Assembly: GCA_900175165.2 (NCBI GenBank)
Contig: FWWN02000266.1
Span: 1 to 35,454, forward strand
DNA: 35,454 bases
Origin: Rhizomucor pusillus
Lineage: Eukaryota; Mucoromycota; Mucoromycetes; Mucorales; Lichtheimiaceae
Direction: 5' to 3'
How positions within the stretch are numbered: position 1 is the first letter of the stretch; each line of letters starts with the position of its first letter. The notes below the pieces were generated by a model. That model worked only from the letters and a program-made list of their open reading frames with translations. It was not told where the DNA came from and made no database searches. A program made the translations under genes and the position numbers. Positions 9,721 to 21,020 of the stretch are shown here, in pieces.

Positions 9721-12700
9721 ATGGCCGACTTTTTCGATATTTTTGGCAGGAAAGCAAAAGCCAAAGTATCGACTGCGGCAGTAGCAACGGCGCCAACCGC
9801 ACCAGCGCGCCGAAGAACAGCGCCGGACGCTAATAGCAACAACGGCAAAGCCAAAACCTGGACCCGATCTCGTCAGTAACTTGCAGCAGCTTCAGACCCT
9901 GCCTCTTCGGACCTAATGAGTGCAATGTAGGGCAATTAAAGGACTCGACGGGAGCCGAAGCGCAGAGACCGTCGCGATCGTCCTTCGACCTGAACGCCAC
10001 GCAGTCTTCTTCGTCAGCTGCTCGGAAGCCGGCCGCAGCTATTCCACCCGAAGAACGGCTAGAAATTATGTTCAACAGAATGCTGGTAAATATTGCTGTG
10101 CTGCAAACAGTATCAACTATACATTAAGCACGAGAGAGAAACAGGACCGACGCGGGATTCACGAGGAGCGTATAAGGCGGGCAATGCAAGCATATGATAT
10201 CAACAAAAAATGGCTCATGGTAAATCAGGACCAGCAAGCCGAGAGTCTTTTGTCGAAAACAGATCCCAAATATTTGCACCAAGCGCCGCCGTTAGCAACA
10301 GCATCTGATAAAACACGTTCAAACAGCAAAGCTGGACTAGTGGTGAAACCGTCGGCGTCAAAGAGTTCAGAAACACAGCAACAACAACGAATCCATGGAG
10401 GCAACGGGTTCATCAGCGAGATTGCCAGAAATGCATCAGCAACTACTACAAAGATGAGATTAGGGGCAGGCGGTGGCAGCAGTCAGTCCAGCATGGATGT
10501 AGCAACGACGGTTGAAAAGAACACACCCGAGTATTTCATTCGCATACTGATGGAACCAGGACTGCAAAGTGTTACACCGACAGTAGCAGCGCATCTAGAA
10601 GTCAGTCTTCGGACTCGCCCAGTAGAGTATGTAAGCTGATACGTCGCGTGATTCAGGATCTGATCTGTTCTAATTGTTGGATCATTTAAGCTGGGTGGAG
10701 CGATTCATTAATCTCCAGGGATTACATGTTCTCGCCCAGAATTTAGCTTACATTAATTGGAGTACAAATAGGTCATTAGGGAAAAAGTCGCCGCCTTCGC
10801 CGTTTGCAATCGAGGCTAACCGCTTTTGGGAATTTACAGAAGCATTGCACGACCATCAACTGCCATTGACGTTGAGATTGAACTCATCAAGGCCGTGAAA
10901 GCGATTGTCAACATAAAGGTTTTTCTTTGGTTCAATCCGCACGCAACGACTTTACGCAAGAGATGATTAATTCATGTTCTCGTTGGTAGCTCGGTGCACG
11001 GGAAATGATGCGCAATCCAGAGTTTATACACGCTGTTGTCTTCTCATCTGCAAGCCCGCACTGGCAAACACGAAAACTGGTCTGTGAGCTGCTTGTGTTT
11101 TTGTGTTACTCTCACAGCGCGGGCCACAAGCACGTGCTCCAAGGCTTCGAGCTGCTGCAGCAACACAAGAAAGATGCAGGGCTCTTTGACACATGGATGA
11201 GAGACTTGGAGCAAACGATCGATGGACGCGGTCGGATGGGTTCCTTGGTTGATGCACATCAAGATTTGAAGAGGTTAGGTGTCTACAATGCTCCAGATAA
11301 TCATCTCATGGAATATGCAGTAAGTAATCTAAATGTCCAATGATGCATTAACCGGAAGAATTACTCACAGCAAGAAATGATGAAAAGTTGACAAACATGA
11401 TTCTGGTTAATGGCCTGATTAAATCATGTCCCGATTTGTATCAGCGGATCCATATCCGGGAACAATTCAATGTCGGTGGCATCCAATCGCGTGTGTTTCC
11501 AAAGTTGGAAGAACTGGATTATCATCTACTCAATATCCAAATCGATGCGTTCAAGGTGGCAGCAGAGAATGACATTGAGGACGCATTTGGGGATGAACTC
11601 TCGCTCTACTCTGACATCTCCCAGCCTGCGGAGCTACTCGACATCCTCATAGAATCTTTGGCAGATACCCCGCAAGCTCTAGAGCAGGTTTCCTGCATGC
11701 TGCGGAACCTTTTGCTTATCCGAGGAGAGACAGATACCAGGATACGCGTATTGAAAACAATCAACAGTATTGTTAACCGCATCGCTGTTGATTTTCGAAG
11801 TGGTAACCTAGCATTGGATGATTACCGGTCCTTGTACGGCGTATCAGTTGGAGGACTGGTGCAAAAATTTACCGATCTTGACCGGTCGCGGCACTCGTTG
11901 GATAGTGCAAGTAGCAGCAGCCACGATAGATTGCTTGCAGAAAGGAACGAGCTCGAACGTGAATTATGGGAACTCAAAAGACGTCTATCTAATCCTACTT
12001 TTACATCACAAAACAACGAAAAGCGTAAAGTCCTTTGTAAACCGCAGTAGGGTGACTGTAAAACCTAACCGATTTTTTACTTCACTGTAGAAATTGCAAC
12101 GTTGAAGAAGGAAAATGAGTCACTGATGGAGCTAGTGAAAACATCGAGAAAGACGATAACCATGCTTCAGGAACGACTGAAGCAAATGGATGCACTCACC
12201 GAAACCGAAGAGGAACCATCGGTGCCTGGTCTTGTACTTGGAAACGAATGGAAACTGGCACGCAAGAAACATGTGCATCTTAAAGACCAAGATGGAGAGA
12301 ATAACCAGACTATAAGTGTCAAAAATGCACAGAGAGCCATTGCTGATCAGCTCAAGAAGCAATTTGCTGATGCGGTCAGTGACCGTGCAGGTAAAGTGGA
12401 AAACACCTGATATCCATAGTGCGCCTTAGGTCAACTCTAAAAAACTCTCTCTCTCTAATCTTTTAGATAATGGCTCCAACGATGCTTCTTTGAGCTCTTC
12501 CACGCAGCCAAACAGCCCCATACCGAGCTCCACGGACTTGAAGTCAAGTCTAAACATTGATCAAAACAGTATGTTAACAAGAGAAGGACTAACAAACTCT
12601 CCTGGGAAATTAATATTATTATATCTTTTCAAGGTTTCAACGAGCTAACTGCTTCGAACGCCGCTGTTCCTCCTCCACCTCCTCCGCCTCCGCCGCCACC

Positions 12701-15108
12701 ACCAACCGGACCATCCAACGGTGTATCCTCACAAGCGAAGCAGAACGGTATTTGAAATAGATACCTTCCAAAGTATTACTCACATACTGACCGCATTACA
12801 TTAGATGGGGCCACTGCTCTGCCGGCGCCGCCACCACCACCGCCACCACCGCCCCCTCCTGCTCCTGCCGTACCGGGGATCCCCGCAACAAAAGCTGTCC
12901 AGACGACAGGTAAGTACAGAAAGGATATACAAACCTTGTTTTTCTCGCTTACCGAAATAAAACAACTTCTGCAGCACCTCCTCCACCACCGCCTCCTGCC
13001 CCGATTGGACCGAGAAGGAAAGAAATTTCGCACTATCCAGAGACGAAACTCAAGAACCTTCAGTGGCAAAAACTTGAAACAAAGGATATCAACAAAACTG
13101 TATGGCATTTCGAGGACGTTGACGAAAAGGAGTTTGAGGAAGCCTTGTATCGGACAGGAGCTTTCAACAAGATCGAGGAGATGTTCCGAGCGGCGCAGAC
13201 CAGCACCGTGTTTGCAGAAAAGCTGAAAAAGAAGGCAGAAGAGCAAAAAGACACGGCTGTCAAGTTTTTAAGCAAGGATAAGAGCCACAGCATAAGTATG
13301 TTTCTATTTCCCATGGTCTGGTGATAAAGGCGCGGATCCATAACTTTGATTTCGCATATATAGATATTGCCATTCTTTCCAAGATCAAGCACTATGCCTC
13401 GTTCCAGGATGTGCGTAGAGATATCCTGGCGATGGACGATGGTCTCTGCAGAGAAACATTCCTGAGCAACTTGATTGCCTTTGCGCCATCCAGAGTTGAC
13501 GATCTTGTTACGATGAAGAAATATTTGGAGTCTCCCGAAGAAGAACTTCAAAAGCTGGATCTTCCGGAGCAGTTTACGCTCGAGGTAAAACTGAGCTGAA
13601 TGTAGGAGATGTACAAGTCCTGACTTCCTATTTACAGATGATGAAAATGTATCGCTACGAAGCTCGTCTCAAGTTTATGCTGTTCCGTGTCCAGTTCTCA
13701 GAACGCTACGAGCAACTTTCAAAGGTAACAAGTATCTGGATCGCTGCATGTGCAAGTTCTTACATGCGATGTTTGTTAGAATATGAATATCGTGCTTGAA
13801 GTAGCAGACTCGCTTCGTCACTCGGTTAGCTTCCAGGAGCTACTATGCGTAAGTCTTACTTTCGTCTTTGAAACATGGTGCAACGATTCTGACAGTGTAT
13901 ATACACACATAGCTTATACTTTTGCTGGGTAATTTCATGAACGGCTCAAGTTTCCAAGGCGGAGCGTTCGGTATCCGGATCAATAGTATCAACAAGGTAG
14001 GCGGCAATCCCAGAGGCGACCAACTTTGGATTTATCTCTAATTCTCCTCGTTCTTTTTAGCTCGTTGATACAAAAGCATCCACGACGTCGTCTGTGACAC
14101 TACTGCAAGTGTTGGTCGGTATCGCACGTCGCAACTTTCCACATATTGAACGATTCTTGCATGATTTGCGCAACATTCACCATGCAGCCCGCAGTAAGTT
14201 GACAAAGCAAGAAAAAGAATGACCACGAGAATTAATTACTTATTCCTTTTTCTTTGAAGTCGTGGCGAGTTTGAATGACATGATACAAGAATATAATGAT
14301 ATGCGGGAGGTGATACGCTTGTTAGATGAAGAACTGGAAACCAAGTGGCGCGATGAGACAGAACTGGATGAGGGCGATCGTTTCTTCCAAGTCATGTCTG
14401 AGCACCGCGACGCTGCCAAGAACAAATTTGAAGAGCTCGAGACATTGTATGTCAACATGGACGCGAAGTGGAAGGATGCAATGGAGTACTACGGAGAGAC
14501 ACCAAAGTCTATGCGCCCTGAGGAGTTCTTTGAACATTTAGCGCGCTTCGTGGATAACTGGAAGGTATAGTTCGTACAACAGGATGCTGTAAAATGGGAG
14601 GCATACTCAAGTTTATACCCGCCGCTATTTTAGGATGCAGCGTTAGCGGAGGAACGGCATCAAAGGAAGAAAGAACGTGAGGAGAAACGAAGAAAACAAG
14701 AGCAGGAACGCAAAGAGAGATTGCAGAAACAAAAGGAGCTTGAAATGGATGTTTTCAATATTGATACAGGTAAGAAAGAAAAGTACTGCCCCTACATCAG
14801 TCTGGTTTATGTCTCCGTTTTACGCAGATGCGGAAAAGGATGATCGTCGAATGATGGATAACTTGATGGAGAAGCTTCGCTCCGGCGAGATGGAATATCA
14901 GCAGCGACGCCAGCGACGTCAACACCAGCGTATCAAATTGCTCCAACAGTCAACGGATGAGCAGTTGTTACCATATACACCGACCTCAACTGACACACGG
15001 CAAAACGATGTAGATAAAAAGCGACATCGAGAACAAGAGGACGATGACGACCGCTTCAGCATTGAAATATCTGCTATGGATCTTCTCAAGAGTCTTCAAG
15101 AAGAATAA
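9721..15108 (+). CDS. Diaphanous-type formin (GBD/FH3-FH1-FH2-DAD)
   Basis: The 20 exons are 9721-9871, 9931-10085, 10145-10626, 10691-10771, 10840-10918, 10990-11319, 11388-12024, 12091-12390, 12467-12568, 12634-12747, 12805-12909, 12975-13295, 13364-13584, 13638-13724, 13780-13848, 13913-13996, 14061-14193, 14260-14564, 14634-14769 and 14828-15108. They encode 1390 residues. Formins nucleate and elongate actin filaments; Diaphanous types are switched on by Rho GTPases. Visible parts are a GTPase-binding/FH3 region (about 85-520, with IPPEERLEIMFNRML and SLRTRPVDWVERF), a coiled coil (about 600-700), three FH1 proline tracts (about 785-855), FH2 (about 870-1255, with LKNLQWQKL and GNFMNGSSFQGGAFG) and a basic region. 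An autoinhibitory DAD (DDRRMMDNLMEKLRSGE, about 1302-1318) follows. Several acceptors are AAG. The first donor (GTCAGT) is the least certain. Confidence 0.92.
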
Positions 15109-15498
15109 GCGATGGAAGAAAATATATCTACAGATACATATATACATACGTGATCCCATCCTTGTACATACTTATGTATATTCCGCCTCCCACTCACCGT
15201 CATGGACAACCATTCATTTATATCCATTTATCTCTTGCAATGTACCATAACTAGAATATCTGTATGCATTCTATAGCTATTTTTGGACATAAAGTCATTT
15301 CTCCCTCGGAAATATTCATTTCATTTAAGCTTTGTAGCAGCACGTAGTCACTGTACCATACAAAGGTTAAAAATAACCAGGACCTGTTGCACCATTTCGA
15401 ATTGCCTCGTTTTGGAAAAGATCTGATGCTAAATGCTTGCAAAGCCCCTCTCCAGCCGCAGTAACAGTCTCTTCTTTCTTCTTTATTATTTCCATGGA
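15109..15498. other. Formin 3' flank and upstream of the F-box pseudogene
   Basis: The region is AT-rich after the formin stop, with ATATAT-type stretches at 15120-15150 that may serve 3' end formation. No ORF here has a recognisable domain. A 5' extension of the F-box pseudogene carrying a TPR region, as in its paralogue, was looked for and not found. Confidence 0.45.
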
Positions 15499-17342
15499 AT
15501 GTCATCAACCATTGTTGTAAATAGCTGCTTTCTGGAAAACTTGCCCACTGAAATCCTACATGAAATTTTCAGTCATATCTCGCTTCAAGACCCCATCCAA
15601 TGGGCACTAACTTGCAAGGAATGGAGAAATAAGCTCTTACTGGAATACCCTGGCATGTGGTACGAGATTGATTTTCGGCAGCTACCTAACAGGCACCTTC
15701 TTGACAAGCAGCTATTTGACAAGTCTCTGCACAAAATAGCCCTTTCTTTTGATACGATGTATATTTTCGATGAAGTGGATCCATTTGAGCTAAATTGTCC
15801 CAGAGGGATCATCCTAAAGAATCGGTCGAATTACATCCGCAAGTTGGAGCTTAACATAGGTATGTGCTTCTCATTATTTGCAGCACCCAGAAGGACTGTA
15901 CAAACACTCGCTTAAATATGCCACCCATACATCAAAGCATTGCTGTAAATAGTGATACGTCCGGATGACGACTATGTTTTTCATCGGACAGTTGGACATC
16001 CAGATAGCGAAGGACGTCTTCCTGAACTAAGTTTGTGCTTGTTTTTCAGACTTAACAAGCAAAGTCTCGTGGATGTCTATATTTCATGCAACAACCCAAA
16101 CTTTGCACGGGTGTTGTTAGATGAAAGCCCGTATATTACCCATCTGCGCTGGCATGCTATAGAACACGATATTGGAGCTATCGAATTCTTCGAAGACCTG
16201 ATCGAGCGCGAGCCGCTTTTATCGATGACTCTGCGCTTAAAGTACCTTACTTTTCAGATGGAAAACGTTGTCGAGATACCGGAGATCTTGGTATAGGCTA
16301 TATCACGCAGCCCTGACTTGGAGACGTTCTACTTTAACGCTGTTCAGGAATCACCTATCGCGATATTTAGAGCGCTCAGCGCGAACTGCTACAAGTTGCA
16401 AAGAATCGGCCTGTATTTGGAGCCGTGGGATAAAGTCTGCGGGAGAACTCCTACTTGGCAGCAGGTTTCACATCGATCCATACATCCTTAGCGAAGATGA
16501 TTACTCGAGTGCAGAAGCTGCCGAGTGGTTGTTTTCTCTTATTCATCGTGTGCGCTGCAAAATGCAAGATATCATGATCCCACCGCAATATTGCGTAGGG
16601 CATGAAGCATGTTGAGAGCAACTGGCAGCGGCTGGTGGATTCCCAAACCTGCAGAGATTATCGATTGCGCCCTTGGACGACAACGATCTACACATATCAG
16701 ACAAGATTTTATCCATGGCACCCGCGGTTGATACATTGTCAATGTATCTCGGCTACGCGAATGCTAACCTTTCCAGCGACTACGGACGACTTGTAAACGA
16801 TATTTTGCAAAGAAACACGACTCAGCTACGAAAGTTGACATAGCAAGCCGTTGCGGATATGAGTCAACAAACGTGCCAAAGCATTGTGGAATCTTGTCCT
16901 TGCCTACAAACTATTTCAGTCACTACTCCGGATGCATTTTTTATCAACGAATGTATACCTGTTCTGGTTACACTGCCCAATCTTCGCTGTTCAAACGCCA
17001 ATGTCACAGAGCGATCTGTTACTCAAGCACGAAGCGGTTGCTCCGTTCATTGCAGCAATTAAAAGTAGCATATTCACTCACTTCCGGCTATCGATCGAGT
17101 CTATCACAGCTGAAGCATTGCGGTGTCTCATGTCGATACCAACGCTCAGATATCTCAAACTTCGGATGTCAAAGTACGGGCCTCGTAGGCTCAAGTTAAA
17201 GGATATCAAGCTAATGCTTGCAACATTCGAGACTCGATTTCGTCACTTGATTAACAAACCAGTTGATGGCGACGACGATTGCAAGACAGACTTTGTATTT
17301 TGCAATGCTAGAGTCTTGGTGTTTTGCATTCAACGCATGTAA
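15499..17342 (+). pseudogene. F-box/LRR protein gene, broken
   Basis: From ATG 15499 the frame encodes an F-box (CFLENLPTEILHEIFSHISL, then the CKEW and MWYEIDF positions). It ends in LELNI before a GTATGT donor at 15860, and resumes at 15953. This intron is at the same place and phase as in the gene at 17598-19794, so the two are paralogues. Exon 2 is then interrupted by TAG 16294-16296, a frame change near 16420-16460, TGA 16613-16615, TAG 16841-16843 and another frame change near 17010-17040. LRR-like sequence continues in the other frames as far as 17342. The TGA at 16613 is TGG (Trp) in the fragment at 1454-1606, so that copy keeps the older state. A working F-box protein would recruit substrates to an SCF ubiquitin ligase. 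Confidence 0.8.
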
Positions 17343-17597
17343 ATATATATCCCTATGTATTAATGAGAATGTTTGATGTTAATATAGCATTAGGGACCTA
17401 TTGCAGTTATCTCCTTGGTTCCCTTTGTTGCATTGCAGATGATGCAAACAATGGTTTCGAAACTGGCAAATCAGCGAAATGTTGTCACCGAAATTTTATG
17501 CTGATTAAAAAATGCCATAAAACCTTTCGGCTGAGAAACAGTCTTATTTTCCTTCTTCCTTTCTGCTGCAACATTCCCTTCGATACTCCCTTTTCCA

Positions 17598-19794
17598 ATG
17601 CCATACACCGATTTTTGCAGCGAGTTAGAAGTGCTGGACGATTTTGCTATGTTTCGAGAGGTTTCTCGGATACTCCAGCGTGCAGTGACGGGTCTTGACA
17701 GGAACAGGCGACGGGTGGTCACACTGCATGATTTTGAGCATGCGCGGCAAGTAGCAGAGACCCTCTTTAACCCACAAATACAACAACAACAGCAGCAACG
17801 ACAACGACGGCGTGATAACATCCTTTCCAGACTGGACCTCGCACGGCGTCTAGTGAATGCATGTCCCACTGCATCCTTAGGATATCTGCATTACGCACGT
17901 ATTATGGAAGAGCAAGGCCAGTACGAGGCCGCTGTCCGCGTTTACGACAATGCACTTGAAAAGGTTCACAAAGGGGACCCCTATATTCAGAATTTGCAGC
18001 CCAGAAGACTCGAGCTCGTTAGCCAATACCTCAACTTGCGGACGCTTGGCAGGCTGCCAGTCGAGATTATTGACTATATCATGCTCAACTTCCTGTCTGT
18101 TACTGACCGTGTCCACTGTGCTCAAACTTGCAAAGCCTGGAAGCACATGATCATGGATTCCAACGTAATGTGGCAAGATATTGATTTTCGAAAGCTAAAC
18201 CCTCGCATGCTTTTTTATCAATTGTACAACAAGTCACTACGCAAAATCACGCTTGGCTATTCATCCAGATTCACGCTGCTGTGCCCTACCGGTGTTGTGA
18301 TACCCAGCAGATCAAATTACATTGAAGAATTGGTGCTTGACTTAGGTACGGCTCGATTCTATACAGGTGAATACAGAAAAGCGGTGCCAATGGCAAAATT
18401 TTAAACTATCTTTTTAAAACAGATATTGATCATGACCATTCTTTATTATTTATTTGTATACAGAGCCAGATTTTCATGTACATTACTACTCAATCACGAC
18501 TCGACTTCTCGACCTACTGCGATTAAACAGCCAGAGCCTCACCAGCGTTCAAATAAACTGTGAGGATGACTTGTTTATACCAACGATCCTCGAAAACTGT
18601 AGCAATCTCACGCATCTCTCCTGGCGCATATTCTACTGGGCACAGCCTCCAGAAGTGTATATACCGTGGCGAGAAACAGCGGGAGGACCTTGGATGTTGA
18701 AGCACCTGAGCATCGACGTGGCAGATCTGCGGTTTGTGACACAGGATACGCTGCAGCTTATATCCAAATGTCCACACCTTGAAACTCTCTATCTGTACAC
18801 TGCTAATGTCTGGACAACCGGCGAGCTATACGATCGAGGCTCATTCCTTCAAACCCTCAATCAGTACTGTAGACAGCTGCGGCGGGTCGACTTCGTGCAC
18901 AAAGCTTGGAAAAGCCCAAGAGAAGTAGAAAATGCACCCTGCAGTTTTAGCAATATCCACCATGTTACTGCTCGGGCAGCAGACGCTGCCTTCCCAGTTC
19001 TTGCACGTCTAGCTAGCGGTCTACAAACTCTTGCGATATCTATATCTTACATATCTATCGAGCAATGGACGATTTTGGACCATATTGGTGGATTCCCACA
19101 GCTGCAAACGTTGGAACTTTGGTGGGATGACTTGGATGCGGCGCTGCTCCCAGTTACATTCCAAGTCCTGTCTAAGAGCCAAAGAATAGAGACTGTCAGG
19201 ATCCATCGAAGTCGCATGGTTGACGATATCACATTTCCATTCTTACAATCGCTGACACAGCTTCGCTGCTTGGAATTCCACGGTACTCTTGGTTTCAATC
19301 CGGAAGCCTTGCATGCTTATGTCTTCTCTTCTTCGACTCAATACCTGCAATATTTGACCTTATGCAATCGACCTCCGTATCGGCGGGTCTTGGAAGACAA
19401 CAATAACTATCAAGGCTGGCGGGCAGTGGATTTGGGTCAACTTCTACCGCTATTTGCATCGTTACCCTGCTTGCGCTATTTAAACATAGAAAGTCTGACT
19501 GGAACTATGAACGAGCAGGTAGCCACGGCATTTATCAGCGCAATCAGGAGCGACAGACTTTGTCGTATCAAGCTGAAAACGGGGTTGTCATTTGAAGGAT
19601 TGCAGCTGCTGGTATCTTTGCCGACTCTGAACGATTTGCATTTGGAATTTTTTGACATGATCGTCGAGGATCTCATGTTTTCTCAAGTCCATACGTTTCA
19701 AGAGCTATTGTTGCACAACAGTCCTCATTTGCGTAGAGTTATCATAAACAACAGACTCGATGCCGAACCGTATATGAAGTTCATAGACATCTAG
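17598..19794 (+). CDS. TPR/F-box/LRR protein (SCF substrate adaptor, Dia2-like layout)
   Basis: Exons 17598-18345 and 18464-19794 (intron phase 1) give 692 residues. The N-terminal part holds a Gln-rich spot (62-67, QQQQQQ) and a TPR-like helical pair (about 78-125, with ARIMEEQGQYEAAVRVYDNA). An F-box follows (about 150-195, LGRLPVEIIDYIMLNFLSVT). The remainder is leucine-rich-repeat-like (LETLYLYTANV, LQTLELWWDDLD, LRRVIINN). F-box proteins bind Skp1 and present substrates to cullin-1 ubiquitin ligases. TPR plus F-box plus LRR is the order in yeast Dia2 and fission-yeast Pof3, but no orthology is claimed. It converges on the small TPR-like gene, with stops about 150 bp apart. Two damaged relatives lie in this window. 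Confidence 0.85.
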
Positions 19795-20000
19795 CGGATA
19801 TCAATTGCAAGATATGTATTTTATACCCTGTAATGACAGCATAGCTCTAGTACTTGCTGAACAATGAGCCCTTATCACTTTTTTACATCAAGGAACTCTG
19901 TGACTCAAGTTATTCGTCGCCGTCTTCTTGTACTCTGTATCAAATTTCAATTGGACAGATTCACACATTTTGAGCAGCTATGGATCCAGGTTTTTATCTG
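17598..20000 (+). repeat. Source-like copy of the inverted segmental duplication
   Basis: The intact counterpart of the block at 1611-3058. It includes the whole TPR/F-box/LRR gene, its 3' flank and, on the other strand, the terminal exon (19997-19947) of the neighbouring gene. The degenerate copy lacks about 870 bp of it, from after about 17700 to about 18573. Confidence 0.7.
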
Positions 20001-20808
20001 CGTCAGTATCTTTTATCAAATCAATCAAGATAGAAAAAAAGAACTTACAATTTTATCCTGCATTTGCGTCGCGAACCGTAATTGCTTTCTGATAATTTTG
20101 CGTGCACGGTTGAATTGGTGCAATTGTATGAGATCTTCAGCGTAATACAGCCAGCATTTGGTCTCGACGACAGGATTCTTGAGCCACTGCGCAAGCTTGA
20201 TCTGCTGCAGTGCAAGATTTCCGGCCTTGTGCGCATACTTTGCGTCTGCCTTGCTCAGCGAGCTATACGCACCACCCAACACTGCATAGTACGTCCCTGT
20301 AAACGAGATCATATTCGCCCTAGATGCCAGACTCCACAGTCGACGGGACCTGAAGTATCACCATCAGACAACTTGTCATAGTTCCTCAACGTACCCATTT
20401 TTCTCTTTTTACCATGAAAGATCGAGTGAAGTGCGCTGTAGCACTTTTGACTGGCTAATCAAAATATCAATGAAGACTTGTTGGCACCGTGGGATCCGCC
20501 CATGTTGCTCGAATCCACAGAGTAACAAGACACGGGCATCGTTACTCGTCAATACGCGCGTCTTGATAGCTTCTACGGTCGAAAAATCGCTGCATGTGAT
20601 GTCTCCAGTGTAAATATCTCGATGACGTTCTTCGCTCTCTTTTGCGCTGCTGTTGAAGGTGAACCACTGGGTCCTGTCAAGACCTCTCGAAGGAAATCGT
20701 AGCTTTAAGCAGACATCTTGCGTGATCGTCAATGCGAAGTCATATTTATTGACGTGATGACGTCAACTTTGAACTTTACTTTCTGCAAACGGTCTCAGAC
20801 GTTGGCAT
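19947..20808 (-). CDS. Small TPR-like protein, function unknown
   Basis: The exons are 20808-20780, 20673-20413, 20349-20049 and 19997-19947, giving 213 residues. Exons 2-4 are well supported by frame and splice sites (donor GTAAGT at 20048). Exon 1, nine codons from ATG 20808, is the weakest part. The C-terminal half reads as paired helices with TPR-like spacing (YYAVLGGAYSSLSKADAKYA, then LNNP-like and CWLYYAEDLIQLHQFNRARK). I do not recognise the family. It ends in a short Cys-containing tail, IKTWIHSCSKCVNLSN, whose exon is duplicated at 1614-1664. The Arp5 stop lies about 210 bp upstream on the same strand. Confidence 0.6.
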
Positions 20809-21020
20809 TGTTGTTGATGTTGATACGAAAAGATCGAATTGAAGTGTGTCACATTGTTAGGCATTGGAAAAAGGCGGAGGTGTCAACAGGAGTATTCCAG
20901 AAAAATGCTTTGAGCTGCGCAATGTAACACATAGACACGGATTTGTCATGCCAGATCTTTAATAACTAATAGAATCTAGTAATGTAAAGAAGCTACAAGG
21001 AAAATGTGCATGTATGTGTT

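Noticed and set aside
10627..10690. Apparent frame break in the formin between RTRPVEY and WVERF
   Set aside because: Using the GTATGT donor at 10627 instead of GTAAGC at 10631 gives RTRPVDWVERF in frame, so no lesion is needed.
12444..12456. CT dinucleotide run as a microsatellite
   Set aside because: It is short and serves as the polypyrimidine tract of the formin intron just upstream of TTTTAG.
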